A stretch of 64,000 bases of DNA from NCBI GenBank assembly GCA_900541475.1, contig UQJV01000005.1:13233-77232 (forward strand). Direction: 5' to 3'. Both the position numbers and the translations under genes were made by a program. The DNA is from an uncultured Collinsella sp. (GTDB lineage: Bacteria; Actinomycetota; Coriobacteriia; Coriobacteriales; Coriobacteriaceae). Below, one piece after another: positions 17,297 through 25,728 of this stretch. Position 1 is the first letter of the stretch. Each line of letters starts with the position of its first letter. Below the pieces are notes generated by a model. The model saw only the letters and a list, made by a program, of their open reading frames with translations, was not told the origin of the DNA and did not search any database.

Positions 17297-20011
17297 CTAC
17301 TCGGTACGGGCAACCTGGTCGATACGGTAACCCTCAATCTGGTCGCCAGGCTTGATGTCCTGGAAGTTCTCCAGGCCAATGCCACCCTCGGAACCGCTCT
17401 TGAGGCTCTTGGCCTCGTCCTTGTAGTGGCGCATCGAGGCGATCTTGCCGTTAAAGACCACAATGCCGTCACGTACCAGGCGCACGGAATCGGTCGCGGC
17501 GATCTCGCCCTCTTCGACGCGGACACCGGCGGCGATACCGACTTTGGGCACCTTGAAGGTGTCCAGGACGGTCGCGGTACCCGTGGAGACCTCGACCTCG
17601 GTGGGCTTGAGCATGCCGATGCGGGCAGCGTCGAGCTCCTCGAGGCACTTGTAGATAACGTCGTAGCAACGGATCTCGACACCCTCGCGCTCGGCAGCGG
17701 AGCGGGCCTTGCCGTCGGGACGCACGCCAAAGCCGATGATGATGGCGTTGGAGGCGTCGGCCAGGACGACGTCGGTCTCGTTGATGGCACCGACGGCGGA
17801 GTGAATCGTGTTGATACGGACCTCGGACTGATCCATCTTGTCGAGCGAGTCCTGAAGGGCCTCGATGGAACCCTGGACGTCGGCCTTGATGATCAGGTTG
17901 AGCTCCTTAACCTCGGCGTCGGCGATGGTCTCGAAGAGGTTCTCGAGCGTGACGTGCTTCACGCGGCTCTGCTCCTCAATACGTGCCTTGAGCGAACGCT
18001 CATCGGCCAGAGCGCGAGCCTCGCGCTCGTCCTCGAACACGCGGAACTCGTCGCCGGCGTTGGGCACGGACTGCAGGCCCAGGATCTCGACGGCGTCGGA
18101 GGGGCCGGCCTCGGTGACGGCGTTGCCCTTTGGATCGAGCATGGCGCGAACGCGGCCGTAGGTAAGGCCGGCGACCAACGTATCGCCCACGTGCAGGGTA
18201 CCGCGGGTCACCAGCACGGTAGCGACCGAGCCGCGACCCTTGTCGAGCTTGGCCTCAAGGACGTTGCCAGAGGCAAAGGTATCCGGGTTGGCCTTGAGCT
18301 CGAGCACGTCGGCCTGGAGCAGCACGGTCTCGAGCAGGTCGTCGATACCGATCTTCTGCTTGGCCGAGATGTTGACGAACATGTTTTGTCCGCCCCACTC
18401 CTCGGGGATGATGCCGTACTCGGTGAGCTCCTGGCGCACGCGGTCGGGGTTGGCGCCCGGCTTATCAATCTTGTTGACGGCAACGACGATGGGTACGCCG
18501 GCGGCCTTGGCGTGGTTAATCGACTCGATGGTCTGAGGCATGACGCCGTCGTCGGCAGCCACGATCAGGATGACGATGTCGGTCACCTTGGCGCCGCGGG
18601 CACGCATAGCCGTAAAGGTCGCGTGACCAGGGGTATCGATGAAGGTGATCTTGCGATCGTTGATCATGACCTGCGAAGCGCCGATGGCCTGGGTGATGCC
18701 GCCCGCCTCGCCGGCAGCGACACCGGTGTGACGGATGGCGTCGAGCAGGCTCGTCTTGCCGTGGTCGACGTGACCCATGACGGTGACGACCGGGGCGCGG
18801 GGCTTAAGGTCGGCGGGATCGTCGTAGAACGAGAAGGTGTTTTCCTCCTCGGGGGTGATGATCTTGATCTGACGGCCCAGGTCGTCGGCGACGAGCTCGA
18901 CGAGGTCGTCGGACATGGACTGCGTCATCGTAAGCGGCGTGCCCAGCAGGAACAGGCGCTTGATGATGTCGTTGGCCGGAACGTCAAGCGCCTCGGCGAG
19001 CTCCTGGACGGTAACGCCCTGGGAGACCTTGATGGCGTCGAGCTCCTCGGGGTTCACGCCCTGGGCCAGCGCCTCCTCTATCTTGCGCTCCTCCTGAGCC
19101 TTAGCAGCCTCGCGCTCGCGCTTCTCCTTGCGCTTCTTGCGGCGACCGGTGGACTCGCGAGAGGCCTCCTCGACGGCGGCGCGGGCCTCCTCGAGCACCT
19201 TCTCGCGGCTGTACTCTTCGGCCTCGCGAGCCATGCGGCTGTAATGGTCCTCATCGTTGCCGTGACCGCCCTTGCGCTTCTTGCCCTTGCCCTGCTTATC
19301 GGGGTTGGGGAAGTCCATGCCGGCAGCGAGGTTGTTGCTAGCGTTGGTGCGATGGCTGTGCGGACGGCTCTCGGAGGCGTTGCGCTCGGAGTTGCTGTCG
19401 GAGGCGTTGCGATCGTTACGACGGCCACCGCGACGGTCGTTGTTGCCGCCACGACGGTTGCCGCGCTCGGCGGCGCGCTCGGCCTTGGCCTTCGCCTCGG
19501 CGTCCTTCTTCTCCTTGAGAACGGTCTCCTGTGCGGCGATCTGGTCGAGCAGCGAACGGAAGCGCGAACCGGAGTCGGAAGCGGGGACAGCGCGGCGCTG
19601 GGCCTCGCGGGCAGCCTCCTCCTTCTCGCGGGCAAGGCGCTCCTGCTCGGCCTTCTTCTTGGCCTCGGCCTCAGCGCGGGCGGCCTCCTCGGCAGCCTGG
19701 GCGGCGGCGAACTGGCGGCGCTCCTCCTCGCGTGCCTTCTCGGCGGCGATGCGCTCGCGCTCGGCCTCGGCAGCGCGCGCTGCCTCCTCGGCGGCGGCTG
19801 CCTCCTCCTCGGCCTGCTTGGCGGCCTCGACTTCCTTGGCGCGGGCCTCGATCACCGAGGCGAGCTGCTTGCGGACCATGGCGACGTAAGCGTCCTCCAG
19901 GGCGGAGGAAGCGGACTTAGCGGGAATCTTCATTTCGGCGAGATGACCCATCAGTTCCTTGGAGGTCATGCCGAACTCTTTGGCCAGGGTGGACACACGG
20001 ACTTTTGCCAT
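17297..20011 (-). CDS. infB: Translation initiation factor IF-2
   Basis: GTPase that delivers initiator tRNA to the ribosome. The 904-residue protein has an N-terminal IF2_N helix-turn-helix region (VRVSTLAKEFGMTSKELMG), then a long charged Ala/Glu/Lys-rich segment (about residues 50-300). The G domain has GHVDHGKTSLLDAIRHTGV, DTPGH and NKID. The beta-barrel and C-terminal domain II follow to the end. The low-complexity part explains the extra length and the long antisense frames. It is 91 bases downstream of nusA. No YlxR gene lies between them, although it is commonly found there in Gram-positive bacteria. Confidence 0.97.
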   Translation of the reverse strand: MAKVRVSTLAKEFGMTSKELMGHLAEMKIPAKSASSALEDAYVAMVRKQLASVIEARAKEVEAAKQAEEEAAAAEEAARAAEAERERIAAEKAREEERRQFAAAQAAEEAARAEAEAKKKAEQERLAREKEEAAREAQRRAVPASDSGSRFRSLLDQIAAQETVLKEKKDAEAKAKAERAAERGNRRGGNNDRRGGRRNDRNASDSNSERNASESRPHSHRTNASNNLAAGMDFPNPDKQGKGKKRKGGHGNDEDHYSRMAREAEEYSREKVLEEARAAVEEASRESTGRRKKRKEKREREAAKAQEERKIEEALAQGVNPEELDAIKVSQGVTVQELAEALDVPANDIIKRLFLLGTPLTMTQSMSDDLVELVADDLGRQIKIITPEEENTFSFYDDPADLKPRAPVVTVMGHVDHGKTSLLDAIRHTGVAAGEAGGITQAIGASQVMINDRKITFIDTPGHATFTAMRARGAKVTDIVILIVAADDGVMPQTIESINHAKAAGVPIVVAVNKIDKPGANPDRVRQELTEYGIIPEEWGGQNMFVNISAKQKIGIDDLLETVLLQADVLELKANPDTFASGNVLEAKLDKGRGSVATVLVTRGTLHVGDTLVAGLTYGRVRAMLDPKGNAVTEAGPSDAVEILGLQSVPNAGDEFRVFEDEREARALADERSLKARIEEQSRVKHVTLENLFETIADAEVKELNLIIKADVQGSIEALQDSLDKMDQSEVRINTIHSAVGAINETDVVLADASNAIIIGFGVRPDGKARSAAEREGVEIRCYDVIYKCLEELDAARIGMLKPTEVEVSTGTATVLDTFKVPKVGIAAGVRVEEGEIAATDSVRLVRDGIVVFNGKIASMRHYKDEAKSLKSGSEGGIGLENFQDIKPGDQIEGYRIDQVARTE

Positions 20012-20102
20012 ATGACTTCACCTACCCTTTCTGGCACCTTGGGTGCCTAGAGACTGAACGAGCGTGGGAGATGCGCCGGGACCCGCCCGACGCGACCGCG
20101 CG

Positions 20103-21350
20103 CTAGATCAGGTCCTCCGCATCATCGAAGGCATCGGTGTCGTGGACACCGCAGAAACGGGAGCCCGGACGGGCCTGGTTGCGGCACTGGACGCCGTCCT
20201 CGGACACGTACTCGCAGCGACGGACGTCGTCGTCCTCCTCGTCACCGATCAGGTCGGCAGCGGGCTCCTCGTGAACAGGGACGTTCTTGAGGATGTCGGC
20301 GGCAAGGGTCTCAGACTTGATGTCGATGTGCCAGCCGGTCAGGCGAGCGGCGAGGCGGGCGTTCTGGCCCTCCTTGCCGATGGCGAGCGAAAGCTGGTCG
20401 TCGGGCACAATGACGCCGGCGTAGGCCTTCTCCTCGTCGATGAGGACGCGGGTGACCTTAGCGGGCGACAGGGCGTTGGCGACGTAGACGGCCGGATCGG
20501 CATCCCACAGGATGACGTCGACGCGCTCGCCGCGGAGCTCGCCTACGACGGCGCGAACGCGGCTGCCCTTGGGGCCGACGCAGGCGCCTACGGGATCCAG
20601 GCGGTCGTCGAGCGAGTGGACGGCGACCTTGGAGCGCTGACCGGGCTCGCGGGCGATCGACTTGATCTGGACGGTGCCCTCATAGATCTCGGGCACCTCC
20701 TGCTCAAACAGACGACGCATGAGCTCGGGGTGGGTGCGGGAGATGACGATCGGCGGACGGCTGTGCTCGCCGCGAACCGGCTGCAGGTTGGAGTTGGGAT
20801 CGCGGACGTCGATGATCACGGCCTTGATGTGCTGGTTGTGCAGATAGCGCTCGCCCATCGGACGCTCGTTGCGCTCGTTCTCGTAACGGCGCTGGTCAAA
20901 ATGCGGCAGCTCGGCCTCGACGCCATCGCGGATCTTGACGATCGTGAAATCGGGCGTGGACTGCAGCACGGTACCGCTGATGAGGTCACCGATACGGCCG
21001 GAGAACTCCTCGTAGATCTGCTCGCGGGCGGAGTTGCGCACGATGGCGTTGATCTCAGCCTTGGCGTGCTGAGCGGCGATGCGGCTCGTATTCTTAGGGG
21101 TGACGTCGATCTCCTCGAACTCGGTGAAGTTGCCCTCCTCGTCCATGGAATCGTCGATCGGCTCCAGGCGGTAGACGTAAATCTTGCCGGTGGTGCGGTC
21201 GATGGTCACCTTGGCGCCCCACTCAAGATGCAGGATCTCGGCGTAGCTCTTGGCGAGCGACTGCTCCAGGCGGTCAATCAGGTAGAGCTGGTCGATGTGC
21301 TTGTCCTGGCAAAGCTCCATCAGGGCGGACATCATGTCGGATGCTGCCAT
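20103..21350 (-). CDS. nusA: Transcription termination/antitermination factor NusA with a Cys-rich tail
   Basis: RNA polymerase-associated factor for pausing, termination and antitermination. The protein (415 residues) has the N-terminal RNAP-binding domain, an S1 domain (about 130-200), and KH domains including VGACVGPKGSRVRAVVGELRG (KH1) and SLAIGKEGQNARLAARLTG (KH2). After residue 370 comes a tail with RRCEYVSEDGVQCRNQARPG then SRFCGVHD, a C-x7-C-x9-C-x2-H arrangement that could bind zinc. I chose the ATG at 21348-21350, preceded by GGAAGG, which starts two bases after the rimP stop. Confidence 0.95.
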   Translation of the reverse strand: MAASDMMSALMELCQDKHIDQLYLIDRLEQSLAKSYAEILHLEWGAKVTIDRTTGKIYVYRLEPIDDSMDEEGNFTEFEEIDVTPKNTSRIAAQHAKAEINAIVRNSAREQIYEEFSGRIGDLISGTVLQSTPDFTIVKIRDGVEAELPHFDQRRYENERNERPMGERYLHNQHIKAVIIDVRDPNSNLQPVRGEHSRPPIVISRTHPELMRRLFEQEVPEIYEGTVQIKSIAREPGQRSKVAVHSLDDRLDPVGACVGPKGSRVRAVVGELRGERVDVILWDADPAVYVANALSPAKVTRVLIDEEKAYAGVIVPDDQLSLAIGKEGQNARLAARLTGWHIDIKSETLAADILKNVPVHEEPAADLIGDEEDDDVRRCEYVSEDGVQCRNQARPGSRFCGVHDTDAFDDAEDLI

Positions 21351-21351
21351 C

Positions 21352-21846
21352 TTACTTTCCTTCCTTCGCGGGCTTGAAGTCATAGGTGGGCTTCAACTTG
21401 CACTTTTTAACATCACAGAAATCGAGGGTGACGGACTCGCCGTCCTCGAGCTCGAGGGTCACGTCCGTCTCGGTCGCGGCGGCAATCTTGCCGGAGTACT
21501 TGCGACGGCCCTCGGTAGCGGTGGAGGTGAGCTCACAGTCCTCGCCCACAAAGCGGGCAAAGTCGCGCGGGCGGCGCAGCGGGCGCGCCATACCCGGGCT
21601 CGACACCTCGAGCGTGTAGCTCGAAGAAATCGGGTCGAGCTCCTCGATCACGTCGCCGACCCACTTGGTATTGGCCGTGACGTCGTTGAGCGACAGGCTC
21701 TGACCCTCGGCACCCTCGATACGCACACGCACGCAGGGGGCCTTGGTGGCGCCCACGAGCTCAACGTCGACAATATCGACATCGTGCTGGGGAGCGACGG
21801 CCTCGAGCGCGTCGATGATCGCCTGCTCGGTCTTGGTCTTGACCAT
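21352..21846 (-). CDS. rimP: Ribosome maturation factor RimP
   Basis: Required for 30S subunit maturation. The 164-residue protein has the N-terminal domain with VDIVDVELVGATKAPCVRVR and the C-terminal SH3-like domain containing the conserved YTLEVSSPGMARPLRRPRDF (about residue 80). The start at 21844-21846 is preceded by GGAGGTG. The longer open frame upstream runs through the leader hairpin and promoter and is not coding. It is the first gene of rimP-nusA-infB-rbfA-nrnA-truB-ribF-dnaG-rpoD. Confidence 0.93.
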   Translation of the reverse strand: MVKTKTEQAIIDALEAVAPQHDVDIVDVELVGATKAPCVRVRIEGAEGQSLSLNDVTANTKWVGDVIEELDPISSSYTLEVSSPGMARPLRRPRDFARFVGEDCELTSTATEGRRKYSGKIAAATETDVTLELEDGESVTLDFCDVKKCKLKPTYDFKPAKEGK

Positions 21847-21865
21847 TGCGGCACCTCCATCCATA

Positions 21866-21898
21866 CAAAAAAGAAGCGGGGCCGAAACCCCACTTCTT
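21866..21898 (-). terminator. Leader terminator/attenuator upstream of rimP
   Basis: On the minus strand GAAGTGGGG and CCCCGCTTC pair (one G-T wobble) around a 6-base loop and are followed by TTTTTT. It lies between the predicted rimP promoter and the rimP ribosome site, so every transcript of the operon must read through it. This is the layout of an attenuated leader. Confidence 0.75.
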
Positions 21899-21924
21899 TC
21901 AATTACAACTTCATTTGCAAGCAA

Positions 21925-21953
21925 ACTATACCAATACCTGCGAAAACGCGCAA
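21925..21953 (-). promoter_or_regulatory. Predicted promoter of the rimP-nusA-infB operon
   Basis: On the minus strand a TGGTATAGT extended -10 (TATAGT at 21925-21930) has a weak TTGCGC -35 at 21948-21953, spacing 17. It is the nearest good sigma-70 match upstream of rimP. The TGn extension compensates for the weak -35. Confidence 0.5.
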
Positions 21954-22214
21954 GCGTCAAAGAAATTCGCAGGTCAGCGCGCCCACAGCTTCTCCACAAG
22001 AATAGGACAATTAGACGAGGACTCCTGTGCGGTGCTCCCAAAAGCCCCAAAACGGGCCATGCGTCCCAGCGCGCCGACCCAATCGGGCCCTATGGGCATT
22101 CCGTCCCTGGGCACACATCGGCCAGACTAGAGCTGAGAGGCATTCTGTAGCGAGAAAGCCTGCCGCACGCATTGACCGTACAACCTTCCAGTATCTCTAC
22201 GGCAAGGAGGCACC

Positions 22215-22787
22215 ATGAAACGCCTAGGCACCCTCTGCGCGACCGCGCTCGTCGTCGCTGCCTGCTCGTTCGCTCTGGCGGGCTGCAACAACATCGATGG
22301 TAAAACCGGACCATGCGAGCCGGACCTCGGCAGCACCAAAGCCATCGAGAAAACGACGCCTTCGGAGCGTTTCGACAAAATAGACGAAGATATAGTCGAT
22401 CCCCAGGGTTTAGGTCCCGACCCTCAAGAACAGTTCCCCATCGACCTTGAGGCAGACGAGAACGTCCATGTTGCCTGCGTGGGCAAGGACACGGATGGCT
22501 ACGGTGACGCCGTGTTGGTCTTTGCGGTGACAAACAACACCGATGTCGACATGATGTTTGGCGATGTCGATGCTTATGCCTACGTCAACGGTGTCGTCCG
22601 CGACGTGCGCATGCGCCAGCCCGTCGCCGCAGGCGAAGAAACGACCGCGATGCTCACCTTTGTAGGCACCTTCGACGATCCGGACTTTGACGTGAACAAC
22701 GACCTCAACGACATCTACCTCAACATCTGGATGTTCGAGGAGCAGACGGGCAACGTCTACTTTAGGGACCTGGTGCACATTCCGTAG
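22215..22787 (+). CDS. Predicted lipoprotein, DUF4352-like fold
   Basis: The only well-supported long plus-strand gene before the ModE-like gene. The 190-residue product has a clear lipoprotein signal: KR, a hydrophobic stretch and the lipobox LAGC, with the Cys at residue 24. A linker rich in acidic and Pro residues (30-75) precedes a beta-rich domain with VLVFAVTNNTDVDMMFGDVD and a TAMLTFVGTFDD strand, which resembles DUF4352/DUF5067-type extracytoplasmic immunoglobulin-like domains. AAGGAGG lies four bases before the ATG. Function is unknown and it is flanked by convergent and divergent neighbours, so it is monocistronic. Confidence 0.8.
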   Translation: MKRLGTLCATALVVAACSFALAGCNNIDGKTGPCEPDLGSTKAIEKTTPSERFDKIDEDIVDPQGLGPDPQEQFPIDLEADENVHVACVGKDTDGYGDAVLVFAVTNNTDVDMMFGDVDAYAYVNGVVRDVRMRQPVAAGEETTAMLTFVGTFDDPDFDVNNDLNDIYLNIWMFEEQTGNVYFRDLVHIP

Positions 22788-22827
22788 AGGGTGGTGCTAG
22801 GCACAAGTTAAGCAGGGCATATAACGC

Positions 22828-22867
22828 AAAACGAGGGGCGACCCAGCCGGATCGCCCCTCGTCTTTT
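22828..22867. terminator. Bidirectional terminator between the lipoprotein gene and leuS
   Basis: Perfect 10-bp stem CGAGGGGCGA / TCGCCCCTCG with a 10-base loop. TCTTTTG follows on plus and TTTTGCG on minus, so it can serve the two converging genes. Confidence 0.8.
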
Positions 22868-22891
22868 GTGCGTCAACTATGTGCGCGAGGT

Positions 22892-25468
22892 TTACTTAAC
22901 CACCAGGTTGACCAGCTTGCCGGGCACGCAGATGGCCTTGACGACCGTCTTGCCCTCGGTCCACTTGGTGACAGCAGCCTCGGCGGCAGCCTGCATTTCC
23001 TCGTTGGAGGCATCGCGGGCCACGTCAATGCGGCCGCGGACCTTGCCGAGCACCTGGACGACGATCTGCACTGTGTCCTCGATGGACTCGGCCAGGTCGA
23101 ACTCGGGCCAGGCGGCGGTGTAGGCGTTGCCCTCGCAGCCAAGTGCCTCGTGCCACAGCTCGTCGGCCCAGAACGGGCAGATGGGCGCCAGGACGCTCAC
23201 GATGTCCTTAGCCACGCCGTAGCACAGGGCCTTGTCGCGGTCAGCACCCTCGGTGCCGTTGAGGTAGGCGCTCGCCGCGTTGACGAGCTCCATGACGGCC
23301 GAAATCGCGGTGTTGAACTGGCCGCGGTCGAAGTCCTCGGTGCACTTGGCGATGGTGCGGTGACGCCCGCGGTAGAGCTTCATCGCGGTCTCGTCGAGCA
23401 CGGACTTGTCGAAGGCCACGTTGGCGTCACCCGACTGGACGAGCTGCCACACGATACGCCAGGCGCGCTTGATAAAGCGGTTGGCGCCCTCGACAGCCTT
23501 GGGATCCCAGTCGAAGTCCTTCTCGGGCGGGGCGATAAACAGGATAGCCAGACGCATGGTGTCGGCGCCGTAGGGCTCGATAACCGAGCTCGGGGGCACG
23601 ACGTTGCCCTTGGACTTGGACATGGTGTCGCCGTTCTCGTCCTTGACCATGCCCTGGCACAGCAGGTTGGTGAAGGGCTCGTCCACGCTCAGCAGTCCCA
23701 GATCGCGCAGCGCCTTGGTAAAGAAGCGGCTGTAGAGCAGGTGCAAAATGGCGTGCTCGATGCCGCCAATGTAGTTATCGACGGGCATCCAACGGTCGGC
23801 CGCCTCGCGGGAGAAGGGCAGCTCGGTGTTGTGTGGGTCGGTATAGCGCAGGTAATACCAGCTGGAGCAGGTGAAGGTGTCCATGGTATCGGTCTCGCGC
23901 TTGGCCGGGCGGCCGCAGACCGGGCAGGTGGTCTCGTAGAAGTCCTTGCACTCGGCGAGGGTCTCGCCGGCGCCCAGGTCCAGGTTCTCGGGCAGCGTCA
24001 CCGGCAGCTGATCCTCGGGCACGGGCACGATGCCGCAGCGCTCGCAGTGGATGGCCGGGATGGGATTGCCCCAATAACGCTGACGGCTGATGAGCCAGTC
24101 GCGCAGGCGGAACTCGACCTTGCGACGGCCGCAACCCATGGCCTCGAGGTCGGCCACGATGGCAGCCTCGCCCTCGGAGTGCTTACCGCCGCGCATGCCG
24201 GTGTACTTGCCGGACTGGACGAGCGTGCCCTCGGCAGCGTGAGCGCAATCCCAGTCGACGTTCTCAGCATGGAAGGTATCGATGGTCTCGCCGCTGGCCT
24301 CGACGGCAGCGCGATCGTCATCGTCCAGGATGATCGGCACAATAGGCAGGTCGTACTTGCGGGCAAACTCAAAGTCGCGCTGGTCGCCACAGGGAACGGC
24401 CATGACGGCGCCGGTGCCGTAGTCGGCAACGACATAATCGGCAACCCACACGGGGACCTTCTCGCCGTTCACGGGGTTCACCACGTAGCGGCCGGTAAAG
24501 GCACCGTGCTTCTCGAGGGTGCCCTGGGCACGCTCGACGGCAGAGATATGCTTGGAGTCCTCGACGATCTTGGTCACGGCCTCCTCGTACTCCGTGCCCT
24601 CGACGAGCTCGTGAAGACGGGCGTACTCGGGAGCCAGGACAAAGAAGGACACACCAAAGAGCGTATCGGCACGCGTGGTGAAGACGGTGATCTTGCCCTC
24701 GTCGCCCTCAATGGGATCGCCGTTGGCGTCGCACAGGGTAAAGTCGACCTCGGCGCCCTCGGAGCGGCCGATCCAGTTGGCCTGCATCTGCTTGACGCGC
24801 TCGGGCCAGCCGGGGAGCTTCTCCAGGTCGTCGAGCAGCTCCTGAGAGTACTCAGTAATCTTGTAGTACCACTGCTCAAGGTCGCGCTTCTCGGGCTCGG
24901 TGCCGCAGCGCCAGCACTTACCCTCGGTGACCTGCTCGTTGGCCAGAACGGTCTTGCAGGTGGGGCACCAGTTGACCGGGTTCTTCTTGCGGTAGACCAG
25001 GCCCTTTTCCCACATCTTCTCAAAGATCCACTGACCCCAGCGGTAGTAGTCGGGGCTGCAGGTCTTGACCATGCGATCCAGATCGTAGGAGAAGCCCATG
25101 CGCTTCATCGTGGCGAGCGCCTGGTCCATGTTCTTATACGTCCAGGCGGCAGCCTGCGTATTGTGTTTGATGGCGGCGTTCTCGGCAGGCAGGCCAAAGG
25201 CGTCAAAGCCGATGGGGTGCAGCACGTCGTAGCCGCGCATGCGGGCCTGACGGGCCATGGCATCGCCGATGGTATAGTTGCGCGCGTGGCCCATGTGCAG
25301 GTCGCCCGACGGATACGGGAACATCTCGAGCACATACTTTTTAGGCTTGCTGTCGTCGGTGTCGACGGCAAAGAGGTTGGAGTCCTCCCAGGCCTTCATC
25401 CACTTGGACTCAATGGCCTGCGCGTCGTAGGCAGGGATCTCGTCCTTATGATCTGTGCAATCGCACAT
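22892..25468 (-). CDS. leuS: Leucyl-tRNA synthetase
   Basis: Charges tRNA-Leu. The 858-residue class I synthetase has the HIGH-type motif MFPYPSGDLHMGHARNYTIG near residue 50, Zn-binding cysteine pairs WCPTCKTVLA and CWRCGTEPE (about 165-195), and a CP1 editing domain (about 220-410). A second cysteine cluster CERCG / CPVCGRPAK is near residue 480. The KMSKS motif is TMSKSKGNVV. The anticodon-binding domain ends in KVRGRIDVARDAS. The start is supported by AGGAGCTGAT upstream. Its leader holds a long hairpin but no T-box sequence that I can recognise. Confidence 0.97.
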   Translation of the reverse strand: MCDCTDHKDEIPAYDAQAIESKWMKAWEDSNLFAVDTDDSKPKKYVLEMFPYPSGDLHMGHARNYTIGDAMARQARMRGYDVLHPIGFDAFGLPAENAAIKHNTQAAAWTYKNMDQALATMKRMGFSYDLDRMVKTCSPDYYRWGQWIFEKMWEKGLVYRKKNPVNWCPTCKTVLANEQVTEGKCWRCGTEPEKRDLEQWYYKITEYSQELLDDLEKLPGWPERVKQMQANWIGRSEGAEVDFTLCDANGDPIEGDEGKITVFTTRADTLFGVSFFVLAPEYARLHELVEGTEYEEAVTKIVEDSKHISAVERAQGTLEKHGAFTGRYVVNPVNGEKVPVWVADYVVADYGTGAVMAVPCGDQRDFEFARKYDLPIVPIILDDDDRAAVEASGETIDTFHAENVDWDCAHAAEGTLVQSGKYTGMRGGKHSEGEAAIVADLEAMGCGRRKVEFRLRDWLISRQRYWGNPIPAIHCERCGIVPVPEDQLPVTLPENLDLGAGETLAECKDFYETTCPVCGRPAKRETDTMDTFTCSSWYYLRYTDPHNTELPFSREAADRWMPVDNYIGGIEHAILHLLYSRFFTKALRDLGLLSVDEPFTNLLCQGMVKDENGDTMSKSKGNVVPPSSVIEPYGADTMRLAILFIAPPEKDFDWDPKAVEGANRFIKRAWRIVWQLVQSGDANVAFDKSVLDETAMKLYRGRHRTIAKCTEDFDRGQFNTAISAVMELVNAASAYLNGTEGADRDKALCYGVAKDIVSVLAPICPFWADELWHEALGCEGNAYTAAWPEFDLAESIEDTVQIVVQVLGKVRGRIDVARDASNEEMQAAAEAAVTKWTEGKTVVKAICVPGKLVNLVVK

Positions 25469-25492
25469 ATCAGCTCCTTTAATCTTAGCTGG

Positions 25493-25609
25493 GGTCGGTC
25501 GGCTTAGCTTTATTCGCTACTGCGGACAGTCCTGCGCAAGACGAAGAGCACATTTAGTGCTCTTCTTTGCGTGCGGAACTTGTAGCGAATAAAGCTAAGC
25601 CGCCCGACC
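25493..25609 (-). repeat. 117-base long-hairpin element upstream of leuS
   Basis: Two 28-base arms (25493-25520 and 25582-25609) are complementary at 27 of 28 positions. Inside them a second hairpin has arms GAAGAGCAC (25543-25551) and GTGCTCTTC (25557-25565). The whole element would fold into a single long hairpin in RNA from either strand. It lies between the guaB hairpin and the leuS ribosome site, so it is transcribed as leader if leuS is transcribed from upstream. It could be a mobile repeat (MITE-like) or a regulatory leader. Confidence 0.7.
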
Positions 25610-25644
25610 CTAAGGTTGACTCGACTGATAATAGCAAATACGAC

Positions 25645-25684
25645 AAGCGAGATGCCTGCGACTTGCAGGCATCTCGCTTTATCT
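25645..25684. terminator. Strong hairpin after guaB
   Basis: Perfect 15-bp stem AAGCGAGATGCCTGC / GCAGGCATCTCGCTT with a 5-base loop, 45 bases after the guaB stop. On minus it is followed by GTCGTATTTG, which is not a good U-run, so termination may need the stem alone. Confidence 0.65.
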
Positions 25685-25728
25685 AAATAACGTGGTTGAT
25701 GCTCAACCTTTGATATGCAGCTCTTACC

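Noticed and set aside
17426..20050. Plus-strand open frame of 874 codons
   Set aside because: Antisense to infB, product is a repetitive Leu/Ala/Gly-rich string without motifs.
22868..25507. Plus-strand open frame of 879 codons
   Set aside because: It lies exactly antisense to leuS, has no ribosome site and no recognisable family; long antisense frames are expected in GC-rich genes.
25469..25728. T-box riboswitch before leuS
   Set aside because: No GGGTGG..ACCGCG-type sequence in the leader; only hairpins were found.
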